A stretch of 7,267 nucleotides of DNA, taken from positions 1-7,267 of the forward strand of contig PCXJ01000065.1 of assembly GCA_002787615.1 (NCBI GenBank), given 5' to 3'. The position numbers and the translations under genes are program-made. The stretch comes from Alphaproteobacteria bacterium CG11_big_fil_rev_8_21_14_0_20_44_7. Lineage in GTDB: Bacteria; Pseudomonadota; Alphaproteobacteria; Rickettsiales; 21-14-0-20-44-7. The notes below the pieces were generated by a model that was not told the DNA's origin, did no database searches, and saw only the letters and a program-made list of their open reading frames with translations. This document shows, piece after piece, positions 1-7,267 of the stretch (position 1 is the first letter of the stretch; every line of letters starts with the position of its first letter).

Positions 1-9
1 GGAAGAAGC
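1..9 (+). promoter_or_regulatory. Probable ribosome binding site of rpoB
   Basis: A purine-rich stretch, GGAAGAAGC, directly precedes the ATG at base 10. GGAAG is a plausible though imperfect Shine-Dalgarno core with a short spacing of about 4 bases. The window begins at this point, so the core may extend further left and a better match cannot be excluded. No promoter can be judged from nine bases. In most proteobacteria rpoB is transcribed with upstream ribosomal protein genes (rplJL), so a dedicated promoter is not required here. Confidence 0.5.
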
Positions 10-3000
10 ATGCTTTCATTTACCGCACGCAAGAGAATCCGTAATCAGTTTGGCAAAATCAAAGATATTGCCACTATGCCTAACCTCATTGAAGTTCAGA
101 AAAATTCTTATGATAAATTTCTGGGAAAAGACGAGGATCCTGAAGGAACTGGGCTTGAAAGCATCTTTCGTTCGGTATTTCCGGTAAATGATTTCGCCGA
201 CACATCAACGCTGGAATTCGTTTCCTATAAATTCGGCGAGCCGAAATATGATGTTGAAGAATCGCGTCAGCGTGGCATCAATTTCTCTGCGCCTTTATAC
301 GCTACTTTGCGCCTGATTGTTTGGGTGGTGGACGAAGATTCCGGCACACGTGAAATTAAGGATATCAAAGAGCAAGACGTTTATATGGGCGACATCCCGA
401 TGATGACTGGCAATGGTACGTTCATCATCAACGGTACTGAGCGTGTGATTGTTTCGCAGATGCATCGCTCTCCTGGTGTTTTCTTTGACCATGATAAAGG
501 CAAAACCCACTCTTCCGGTAAATTCCTCTATAACTGCCGCGTTATCCCTTATCGCGGTTCGTGGTTAGATTTGGAGTTTGACGGCAAGGATTTGCTCTAT
601 TTCCGTATTGATCGCCGCAGAAAATTGCATGCTTCAAGCTTGCTACGCGCTTTGGGAATGGATACAGAAGAAATTCTCAATACTTTCTACCAGCAAATGC
701 AGTGCAAAAAGTCTAAGAAGGGCTGGATTGTACCTTTTGACGCTGAACGTATGAAAGGCATGAAGCTTGATTATGACGTAGTTGACCCGAAAACTGGAAA
801 AGTAAAAGTTGAAGCCGGAACGAAAATCACCGCCAAAACCGTACGCGACCTTAATAATGATGGTTTCAGCGAACAGCTAGTTAAGCAAGAACAGCTTGCC
901 GGACGCTATGTTGCGCTGGATATGGTGAATGTTGAAACTGGAGAAATCTATATTGAAGCCGGTGAAGAATTAACCGAGGATAAGATTGAAGAGCTGGTTG
1001 AAGCAGGGTTCAATGAAATTCCGACATTGAATATTGATAATGTCAAAATTGGCTCATATTTGCGCGATTCTTTGGCTGCCGATAAGAATCAAAGCCGCGA
1101 AGAAGCGCTGATTGATGTTTATAAAGTTATGCGTCCGGGTGAACCACCTACAGTTGAAGCTGCGGAAACACTTTTCCAAAGCTTGTTCTTTGACCGCGAG
1201 CGCTATGATTTATCTGATGTTGGTCGTATGAAAATGAATGCACGCCTTGGCCTTGAAGTTGCCGATGATGTGCGCGTATTGACTAAAGAAGATATTATCG
1301 AAGCGGTACGCACCTTGATTTCCATCAAAGACGGTTTTGACGATGTTGATGATATTGATCATCTTGGTAATCGCCGCATTCGTTCCGTAGGTGAATTGGT
1401 AGAAAACCAGTTCCGTATCGGTTTGCTACGCATGGAAAGAGCCGTAACTGAGCGTATGAGCAGTGTTGAGATAGATACTGTAATGCCGCAAGATTTGATA
1501 AATTCCAAGCCGCTTGTTGCGACAATTAAGGAATTTTTCGGTTCTTCACAGCTTTCACAATTTATGGATCAAACCAATCCGCTTTCAGAAATCACCCATA
1601 AGCGCCGTTTATCTGCGCTTGGGCCAGGTGGTTTAACCCGCGAGCGTGCAGGATTTGAAGTGCGTGACGTTCACGTTACCCATTATGGTCGTATGTGCCC
1701 GATTGAAACTCCTGAGGGGCCGAATATTGGTCTTATCAACTCAATGGCAACTTATGCTAAAGTGAACAAATACGGCTTTATCGACACTCCTTACAGGAAA
1801 GTAAAGGATAGCAAAGTAACTGACGAGGTTGTTTATCTATCCGCAATTGAAGAAGGTAAATATACAATTGCTCAGGCTAATGCGGAAGTTGATAGCAAAG
1901 GCAAGCTTACCAGCACTTTGGTTAGTTCACGCAAGAAAGGTGATTTCACCCTCTCCTCTCCTGATGAAATTGATTATATTGACGTTTCACCAAAACAGCT
2001 CGTATCGGTTGCGGCCTCGCTGATTCCTTTCCTTGAAAACGATGATGCTAACCGCGCTTTGATGGGCTCAAACATGCAACGTCAGGCTGTGCCTCTGCTC
2101 CGCGCGGAAGCTCCGTTTGTCGGAACAGGTATGGAATCAGTTGTTGCAAAGGATTCTGGTGTAACTGTAGTCTCCAAGAATGATGGTGTAGTTGATCAGG
2201 TTGACGCTATGCGTATTGTGGTAAGAAGCAAACCTTCTAAGAAAACCACTTCACCGACAGTTGATATCTATAACCTACAAAAATATCAGCGTTCAAATCA
2301 GGACACATGCATCAACCAAAAACCGCTTGTGAAAGTTGGTGATGAAGTTAAAGCCGGCGACATTCTGGCAGACGGCACATCTACTGAGCTAGGCGAATTG
2401 GCTCTGGGACGCAATGTTCTGGTCGCGTTTATGCCATGGAAAGGTTATAACTTTGAGGATTCAATCCTTATTTCTGAGCGCATTGTAAAAGATGATGTTT
2501 TCACCTCTATTCATATTGAAGAATTTGAAGTGATGGCACGTGATACCAAGCTTGGGCCTGAAGAAATCACTCGTGATATCCCGAATGTCGGCGAAGAATC
2601 TTTGCGTCATTTGGATGAAGTCGGCGTGGTTCACGTTGGTGCAGAAGTGCGTCCGGGCGATATTCTGGTTGGCAAGGTTACGCCGAAATCAGAATCTCCG
2701 GTAACTCCTGAGGAAAAACTATTACGCGCAATTTTCGGTGAAAAAGCTGCCGATGTCCGCGATTCTTCCCTAAAACTCCCACCGGGTGTTGCTGGTACAA
2801 TCGTTGATATCCGTATTTTCTCACGCCGTGGTGTGGAAAAAGACGAACGCGCCCTTCAAATCGAACGTGAGCAAATTGAACGCTTACGCAAAGATAGAAA
2901 TGATGAGCGCAATATCGTAGAACGCTTTGTATACGGACATCTTGAAGAATTACTGAAAGGTAAGGAAGCAATCGGCGGACCAAAAGGCTTTAAAGCCGGA

Positions 3001-4137
3001 ACAAAGATTGATGAGAAAGTGCTGGAAAAATACACACGCAGCCAGTGGTTCTCTTTCGTGATTGATGACCAAAAAGCCATGAACGAAATTGAAGGACTTA
3101 AAAATCAGTTTGATGAAAAGCTAAAAGCAATGGAAGACAGATTTTCTGCGAAAGTGGAAAAAGTCCAAAGCGGTGATGATTTGCCGCCGGGCGTTCTGAA
3201 AGTTGTGAAGGTTTTTGTTGCCGTAAAACGCAAACTTCAACCCGGTGATAAAATGGCTGGTCGTCACGGTAACAAAGGTGTGATTTCACGCATTGTTCCG
3301 ATTGAAGATATGCCATATCTTGAAGATGGAACTCCGGTTGACGTTGTTCTGAATCCACTCGGTGTACCTTCTCGTATGAATATCGGGCAGATTATGGAAA
3401 CCCATTTAGGTTGGGCAGCACATGGTTTGGGTCGTAAAATCGGCAACGCCTACGAGCAATATAAGAAGAAAGGCATCAAAGAATCCGACCTTCAGGACGA
3501 AATTGCCGATGTTTATGAGAGCGCCGAAGTTAGGCAGGAAATCAAAACCATCAAAGGCAAGGCGCTGGAAGAATTGGCGAAAAACCTTTCAAATGGTGTT
3601 CCACAAGCAACTCCGGTTTTTGACGGCGCGAAAGAGCATGATATCGTTCGCTATCTTGAAAAAGCAGGATTGCACAGCTCCGGTCAAATGGTGCTGCGTA
3701 ACGGTCTTACTGGCGAACCATTTGAACGTAAAGTGACAGTAGGCTATGTTTACATGCTCAAACTTCACCATCTTGTGGATGATAAAATCCATGCACGTTC
3801 TATCGGGCCATATTCTCTGGTCACACAACAGCCTCTCGGCGGTAAATCCCATTTCGGTGGGCAGCGCTTCGGGGAGATGGAATGTTGGGCGTTGCAAGCT
3901 TATGGCGCGGCACACACATTGCAGGAAATCCTGACTGTGAAATCCGATGATGTTACCGGCAGAACCAAAGTTTATGAATCTATCGTTCGTGGCGACCACA
4001 GCTTTGAGCCGGGAATCCCTGAATCTTTCAACGTTATTGTGAAAGAGCTTCGCGGCCTTGGCTTAAACGTTGAACTTAATACAGACGAGAAAGAAGTAGA
4101 CGAAGAAGATAGCGAAGGACTGGACGAAGCGGCTTAA
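10..4137 (+). CDS. rpoB: DNA-directed RNA polymerase subunit beta (complete)
   Basis: This is the beta subunit of core RNA polymerase (alpha2-beta-beta'-omega), which catalyses DNA-templated RNA synthesis in the cytoplasm. The product is 1375 residues, against 1342 in E. coli and about 1350-1380 in alphaproteobacteria. Visible landmarks, in order: the N-terminal KRIRNQFGK; the lobe with the beta-i4 insert (about residues 228-345) carrying two similar repeats; the rifampicin region GSSQLSQFMDQTNPLSE to HKRRLSAL at 511-537, with D520, H530, R533 and S535 (E. coli D516, H526, R529, S531) all wild type; ETPEGPNIGLI at 566-576; YNFEDSILISER with E816-D817 (E. coli E813-D814); the beta-i9 insert (about 941-1058, charged and probably helical); GDKMAGRHGNKG with active-centre lysines K1081 and K1089 (E. 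coli K1065, K1073); and the C-terminal GGKSHFGGQRFGEMECWALQ-type clamp segment. An acidic tail follows (10 of residues 1359-1373 are Asp or Glu). The start at 10 matches the family N-terminus and has a purine-rich leader. Predicted rifampicin-sensitive. rpoC follows after 51 bases, as in the conserved operon. Confidence 0.99.
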   Translation: MLSFTARKRIRNQFGKIKDIATMPNLIEVQKNSYDKFLGKDEDPEGTGLESIFRSVFPVNDFADTSTLEFVSYKFGEPKYDVEESRQRGINFSAPLYATLRLIVWVVDEDSGTREIKDIKEQDVYMGDIPMMTGNGTFIINGTERVIVSQMHRSPGVFFDHDKGKTHSSGKFLYNCRVIPYRGSWLDLEFDGKDLLYFRIDRRRKLHASSLLRALGMDTEEILNTFYQQMQCKKSKKGWIVPFDAERMKGMKLDYDVVDPKTGKVKVEAGTKITAKTVRDLNNDGFSEQLVKQEQLAGRYVALDMVNVETGEIYIEAGEELTEDKIEELVEAGFNEIPTLNIDNVKIGSYLRDSLAADKNQSREEALIDVYKVMRPGEPPTVEAAETLFQSLFFDRERYDLSDVGRMKMNARLGLEVADDVRVLTKEDIIEAVRTLISIKDGFDDVDDIDHLGNRRIRSVGELVENQFRIGLLRMERAVTERMSSVEIDTVMPQDLINSKPLVATIKEFFGSSQLSQFMDQTNPLSEITHKRRLSALGPGGLTRERAGFEVRDVHVTHYGRMCPIETPEGPNIGLINSMATYAKVNKYGFIDTPYRKVKDSKVTDEVVYLSAIEEGKYTIAQANAEVDSKGKLTSTLVSSRKKGDFTLSSPDEIDYIDVSPKQLVSVAASLIPFLENDDANRALMGSNMQRQAVPLLRAEAPFVGTGMESVVAKDSGVTVVSKNDGVVDQVDAMRIVVRSKPSKKTTSPTVDIYNLQKYQRSNQDTCINQKPLVKVGDEVKAGDILADGTSTELGELALGRNVLVAFMPWKGYNFEDSILISERIVKDDVFTSIHIEEFEVMARDTKLGPEEITRDIPNVGEESLRHLDEVGVVHVGAEVRPGDILVGKVTPKSESPVTPEEKLLRAIFGEKAADVRDSSLKLPPGVAGTIVDIRIFSRRGVEKDERALQIEREQIERLRKDRNDERNIVERFVYGHLEELLKGKEAIGGPKGFKAGTKIDEKVLEKYTRSQWFSFVIDDQKAMNEIEGLKNQFDEKLKAMEDRFSAKVEKVQSGDDLPPGVLKVVKVFVAVKRKLQPGDKMAGRHGNKGVISRIVPIEDMPYLEDGTPVDVVLNPLGVPSRMNIGQIMETHLGWAAHGLGRKIGNAYEQYKKKGIKESDLQDEIADVYESAEVRQEIKTIKGKALEELAKNLSNGVPQATPVFDGAKEHDIVRYLEKAGLHSSGQMVLRNGLTGEPFERKVTVGYVYMLKLHHLVDDKIHARSIGPYSLVTQQPLGGKSHFGGQRFGEMECWALQAYGAAHTLQEILTVKSDDVTGRTKVYESIVRGDHSFEPGIPESFNVIVKELRGLGLNVELNTDEKEVDEEDSEGLDEAA
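793..1011 (+). repeat. Two diverged protein repeats inside the RpoB beta-i4 insert
   Basis: RpoB residues 262-286 (bases 793-867) and 310-334 (bases 937-1011) share the pattern TG-x4-EAG-x2-[IL]-T-x6-L-x3-GF, with 9 of 25 identities and an exact 48-residue period. The similarity is visible in the protein only; the DNA copies have diverged, so this is an old duplication. E. coli RpoB has the same arrangement (a GKVYVEKG segment and a TGELICAAN segment) in its beta-i4 lineage insert, which is described as built from small repeated beta-beta' modules. It is therefore a normal structural feature of the proteobacterial beta lobe. Confidence 0.75.
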
Positions 4138-4157
4138 ATTTAAACCGTCAAACCACC

Positions 4158-4185
4158 GACTAACAACTAGCAACTAGGAACTAGA
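4158..4185 (+). repeat. Four-unit heptanucleotide tandem repeat in the rpoB-rpoC spacer
   Basis: The spacer contains consecutive 7-base units: GACTAAC (degenerate, 4158-4164), AACTAGC (4165-4171), AACTAGG (4172-4178) and AACTAGA (4179-4185). The last three share an identical AACTAG core. Because 7 is not a multiple of 3, the TAG triplets at 4168, 4175 and 4182 fall in all three forward frames, so any ribosome running past the rpoB stop would terminate before rpoC. The final units also form the rpoC ribosome binding site. The CTAG cores are self-complementary and could form weak 4-bp stems (4167-4177 or 4174-4184, 3-base loops), too weak to call a terminator. Function, if any, is unknown. Confidence 0.8.
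4175..4180 (+). promoter_or_regulatory. Ribosome binding site of rpoC
   Basis: TAGGAA has an AGGA core at 4176-4179, leaving 9 bases to the ATG at 4189. This supports 4189 over the later in-frame ATGs at 4201 and 4231, which lack a comparable leader. The core spans the junction of the third and fourth repeat units, so the number and phase of the repeat units affect this site. Confidence 0.75.
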
Positions 4186-4188
4186 CAT

Positions 4189-7100
4189 ATGCAAGACGTA
4201 ATGAACTTATTTGGACAGCAAAAGCAACAAATGAATGATTTTGATGAAATCAAGATCACCATTGCCAGCCCTGAGAAAATCCGTAGTTGGAGTTTCGGTG
4301 AAGTCAAAAAGCCGGAAACTATCAATTATCGTACTTTCAAACCGGAAAAAGACGGGCTGTTCTGCGCACGCATTTTTGGTCCAATCAAAGATTACGAATG
4401 CCTATGCGGAAAATACAAACGCATGAAGTATCGTGGCATTGTCTGCGAAAAATGTGGTGTTGAAGTTACTACTTCCAAAGTCCGCCGTGAGCGCATGGGA
4501 CACATTGAGCTGGCTGCTCCGGTTGCACATATATGGTTCTTAAAATCACTGCCTTCCCGCATTGCAACTTTGCTGGATATCACCCTTAAAAACGTTGAAA
4601 AAGTTCTTTATTTTGAAAATTATATCGTAACAGATCCAGGTCTTTCTCCGTTTGAATATGGTGAACTTCTGAATGAAGACCAATTGCTTGAAGCGCAAGA
4701 TCAATACGGTGCAGATAGCTTTTCTGCCGGAATCGGTGCGGAAGCAATCAAGAAAATGTTGGGCGGTCTTGAGCTTGAAGAATTGAAAATTGAGCTGCGC
4801 GCCGGAATTTCTGAAACAAAATCAGAAGCGAAACTGAAAAAGCTTGTTAAGCGTCTGAAACTTATTGAAGATTTACTACATTCTAAGAACAAAGCCGAAT
4901 GGATGGTGCTGGACGTAATTCCGGTTATTCCACCTGAATTGCGCCCGCTTGTGCCACTTGATGGCGGACGTTTCGCAACTTCCGATTTGAATGACTTATA
5001 TCGCCGCGTTATCAACCGTAACAACCGTTTGAAGCGCCTGCTTGAGCTAAAAGCACCGGATATCATTATCCGTAACGAGAAACGTATGTTGCAGGAAGCG
5101 GTTGACGCATTATTCGACAATGGCCGCCGTGGTCGTGTGATTACCGGGCCTAACAAGCGTCCATTCAAATCACTTTCCGATATGCTTAAAGGTAAGCAAG
5201 GGCGTTTCCGCCAGAACTTGCTTGGTAAGCGTGTCGATTATTCCGGACGTTCCGTAATCGTGGTTGGCCCTGAGCTGAAATTACATCAATGTGGTTTGCC
5301 GAAGAAGATGGCACTAGAATTGTTCAAACCGTTTATTTATGCCAAATTGGAAATTTACGGGATTGCCACAACCATTAAAGCTGCGAAAAAAATCGTTGAA
5401 TCAGAGCGTCCCGAAGTTTGGGATATTCTGGCCGAAGTTATCCGCGAACATCCGGTGATGCTTAACCGCGCACCGACTTTGCATAGACTTGGTATTCAGG
5501 CTTTTGAACCTGTATTGATTGAAGGTAAGGCGATTCAGCTTCACCCGCTTGTCTGCGTTGCATTTAACGCTGATTTCGATGGTGACCAAATGGCTGTTCA
5601 CGTCCCGTTATCACTGGAATCACAGCTTGAAGCGCGCGTATTGATGATGTCATCAAACAACATACTTTCACCGTCAAACGGTAAGCCGATTATCGTACCG
5701 TCACAAGATATCGTGCTTGGTCTATACTACATGACGATTGAACAGGAAGGCCAACCCGGTGAAGGAATGGCATTCTCAGGTGCAGATGAAATTGAATATG
5801 CGCTGGATAGAAAAATTGTTAGCTTCCATACAAAAATCAAATGCCGCATCAAGCAATATGACGAAGCTGGTAAGGCATTTTATCGCATGGAAGAAACAAC
5901 TCCGGGACGCGTTATACTTTCAAAACTGCTTCCCGACCATCCTAATTTACCGTTTAGCTTGGTGAATAAATTGCTGACCAAGAAGGAAGTTTCTAACGTG
6001 ATTGATTCGGTTTATCGTCACACCGGAAACAAAGCTACGGTGATTTTTGCCGACCAGCTAATGGCAACTGGCTTCCAGCAAGCTGCTCTTGCGGGTATTT
6101 CAATTGGTAAGGATGATATGATTATTCCAGCAAGCAAGGAAACTCATATTTCTGGAACCATGAATGAAGTTGCTCAGTTTGAGAAACAATATAGTGAAGG
6201 TTTGATTACTGCCGGTGAGAAATACAACAAAGTGGTTGATGCTTGGAGTCAATGTACAGACCGTGTTGCGGCTGATATGATGAAAGAAATCTCCGGCGAA
6301 TCAAAAGCACCGAAAACTATGAGCGAGATTAACTCAATCTATATCATGGCTCACTCCGGTGCGCGTGGTTCTGCGGCACAGATTAAGCAGCTTGCAGGTA
6401 TGCGCGGATTGATGGCAAAACCTAATGGCGAAATTATCGAAACTCCGATTATTTCCAACTTTAAGGAAGGTTTGAGCGTTCTTGAATATTTCAACTCTAC
6501 TCACGGGGCTCGCAAAGGTTTGGCGGATACAGCGCTAAAAACTGCAAACTCTGGTTACCTAACCCGCCGTCTAGTTGACGTTTCGCAAGATTGCGTAGTT
6601 ATTGAACAAGATTGCAAAACTGATAAAGGCATCATTGCTAAAGCCGTTGTTGAAGGCGGAAATGTGGTTGAACCTCTTTCAGAAATCATCCTCGGACGTG
6701 TTTCTCCGCGTGCTATCAAGCATCCTGGAACTGAAGATATGATTGTTGAAGCAGGAACTATAATTGACGAAGCGGCGGTTGATAAAATCGAAGCTGCGGG
6801 TATTGAATCAGTTCTTGTGCGCTCTGTTTTAACCTGCGAAACCAAAGGCGGCGTTTGTGCAAAATGTTACGGACGTGATTTGGCACGCGGAACTCCGGTA
6901 AATGTTGGCGAAGCAATCGGTGTTATTGCAGCGCAATCAATCGGTGAACCGGGAACACAGCTTACCATGCGTACTTTCCATATTGGTGGTGCTGCGCAGG
7001 GTGGTACAGAAATTTCCAACGTAGAGGCAAGCACAGAAGGAAAAGTACATATCGTAAATCGTAATGTAGTGAAAGATTCACAAGGTAATCATATTGTGAT

Positions 7101-7267
7101 GAGCCGCTCTTGTGAGTTAGTTGTGCTTAACGAAAAAGGCAGTGAGAAAGCCAGATATAAAATCCCGTACGGTGCAAAGCTGCATGTGGATGAAGGTGAA
7201 ACCACAAAAATCGGTCAGAAAATGGCTGAGTGGGATCCTTACACAATTCCGATTATCACTGAGAAAT
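4189..7267 (+). CDS. rpoC: DNA-directed RNA polymerase subunit beta' (5' part, runs off the window)
   Basis: This is the largest, catalytic subunit of RNA polymerase. The reading frame is open from ATG 4189 to the window end, giving 1026 codons plus one base; the family is about 1400 residues, so roughly three quarters is present. Visible landmarks: zinc site 1 with C71, C73, C86 and C89 (E. coli C70, C72, C85, C88); the VLDVIPVIPPELRP and NLLGKRVDYSGRSVI segments leading into the active-site domain; the Mg2+-binding loop NADFDGDQM with D462, D464 and D466 (E. coli D460/462/464); NSIYIMAHSGARGS in the secondary-channel region; the bridge helix around GARKGLADTALKTANSGY (about 764-800); zinc site 2 with C809, C883, C890 and C893 (E. 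coli C814, C888, C895, C898); and the trigger loop with M927, R928 and H931 (E. coli M932, R933, H936). From about residue 938 the sequence enters the trigger-loop insert SI3 (beta'-i6), and the window stops about halfway through it, just after WDPYTIPIITE. No frameshift or missing key residue is seen. It is co-oriented with rpoB and presumably co-transcribed, since no terminator lies between them. The start was chosen from the ribosome binding site and the VMNLF-type alphaproteobacterial N-terminus. Confidence 0.98.
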   Translation, partial: MQDVMNLFGQQKQQMNDFDEIKITIASPEKIRSWSFGEVKKPETINYRTFKPEKDGLFCARIFGPIKDYECLCGKYKRMKYRGIVCEKCGVEVTTSKVRRERMGHIELAAPVAHIWFLKSLPSRIATLLDITLKNVEKVLYFENYIVTDPGLSPFEYGELLNEDQLLEAQDQYGADSFSAGIGAEAIKKMLGGLELEELKIELRAGISETKSEAKLKKLVKRLKLIEDLLHSKNKAEWMVLDVIPVIPPELRPLVPLDGGRFATSDLNDLYRRVINRNNRLKRLLELKAPDIIIRNEKRMLQEAVDALFDNGRRGRVITGPNKRPFKSLSDMLKGKQGRFRQNLLGKRVDYSGRSVIVVGPELKLHQCGLPKKMALELFKPFIYAKLEIYGIATTIKAAKKIVESERPEVWDILAEVIREHPVMLNRAPTLHRLGIQAFEPVLIEGKAIQLHPLVCVAFNADFDGDQMAVHVPLSLESQLEARVLMMSSNNILSPSNGKPIIVPSQDIVLGLYYMTIEQEGQPGEGMAFSGADEIEYALDRKIVSFHTKIKCRIKQYDEAGKAFYRMEETTPGRVILSKLLPDHPNLPFSLVNKLLTKKEVSNVIDSVYRHTGNKATVIFADQLMATGFQQAALAGISIGKDDMIIPASKETHISGTMNEVAQFEKQYSEGLITAGEKYNKVVDAWSQCTDRVAADMMKEISGESKAPKTMSEINSIYIMAHSGARGSAAQIKQLAGMRGLMAKPNGEIIETPIISNFKEGLSVLEYFNSTHGARKGLADTALKTANSGYLTRRLVDVSQDCVVIEQDCKTDKGIIAKAVVEGGNVVEPLSEIILGRVSPRAIKHPGTEDMIVEAGTIIDEAAVDKIEAAGIESVLVRSVLTCETKGGVCAKCYGRDLARGTPVNVGEAIGVIAAQSIGEPGTQLTMRTFHIGGAAQGGTEISNVEASTEGKVHIVNRNVVKDSQGNHIVMSRSCELVVLNEKGSEKARYKIPYGAKLHVDEGETTKIGQKMAEWDPYTIPIITEK

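Noticed and set aside
3422..3736. 104-codon plus-strand open frame in an alternative frame inside rpoB
   Set aside because: It is an out-of-frame reading of conserved rpoB with a lysine-rich, domain-free product and no convincing start context.
3589..3999. 136-codon open frame on the minus strand opposite rpoB
   Set aside because: It is antisense to the highly conserved C-terminal part of rpoB, shows no recognisable domain, and is explained by codon use in the real gene.
4134..4143. Palindrome TTAAATTTAA at the rpoB stop codon as a possible terminator or regulatory site
   Set aside because: It is a short AT-only palindrome with no GC stem, no loop and no following T-tract, and it lies between two genes expected to be co-transcribed.
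4138..4188. A small gene, promoter or attenuator between rpoB and rpoC
   Set aside because: The 51-base spacer is too short and has stops in all forward frames. I see no convincing -35/-10 pair and no stable hairpin.
4701..5168. 155-codon open frame on the minus strand opposite rpoC
   Set aside because: It lies entirely antisense to the conserved zinc-site and clamp-core region of rpoC, has a serine- and arginine-rich composition typical of reverse-complemented coding sequence, and resembles no family I recognise.
6592..6594. Additional cysteine (C802) seven residues before the first ligand of RpoC zinc site 2
   Set aside because: E. coli has Leu here, but I recall QDC at this position in other alphaproteobacterial RpoC sequences, and the four canonical ligands are all present, so it is a lineage trait and not a novel metal site.
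7000..7267. Poorly conserved stretch after the trigger loop as a possible foreign insertion or intein
   Set aside because: It matches the position and style of the normal proteobacterial SI3 insert, including the WDPYTIPIITE segment, and stays in frame with no intein splice motifs seen.

Overview
This window is an ordinary, conserved bacterial housekeeping region. It holds the complete rpoB gene (RNA polymerase beta subunit) and, 51 bases downstream on the same strand, the first 1026 codons of rpoC (beta' subunit), which runs off the right edge. The +strand is effectively fully coding from base 10 to base 7267 apart from the rpoB-rpoC spacer. I see no mobile element, RNA gene, CRISPR array, terminator or accessory gene, and no undescribed system.

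Organism: an alphaproteobacterium is the best fit, judged from recalled family sequences and not from a search. The RpoC N-terminus (VMNLF, then a run reading SWSFGEVKKPETINYRTFKP), the QDC before the second zinc site, DQTNPLSE in the rifampicin region of RpoB, and both proteobacterial lineage inserts (beta-i4 and beta-i9), plus the start of the beta' trigger-loop insert, all point that way. Base composition is moderate (low-to-mid 40s % GC by eye), so this is neither a high-GC rhizobial/caulobacterial genome nor an extremely AT-rich Rickettsia. I cannot name the order. The standard genetic code fits: there are no internal stops and Trp is TGG.

Layout: 1-9, probable ribosome binding site of rpoB (the upstream gene, expected to be rplL in the usual rplKAJL-rpoBC cluster, lies outside). 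10-4137, rpoB. 4138-4188, spacer containing a short 7-base tandem repeat (AACTAG plus one base) that also supplies the rpoC ribosome binding site. 4189-7267, rpoC, cut by the window end within the trigger-loop insert.

The two subunits form the catalytic core of RNA polymerase together with alpha2 and omega. RpoB supplies the rifampicin pocket and the conserved lysines lining the active centre. RpoC supplies the Mg2+-binding NADFDGD loop, bridge helix, trigger loop and two zinc sites. All catalytic and metal-binding residues that fall in the window are intact, so both genes look functional. The only non-coding structure that caught my eye is the heptameric repeat in the spacer.
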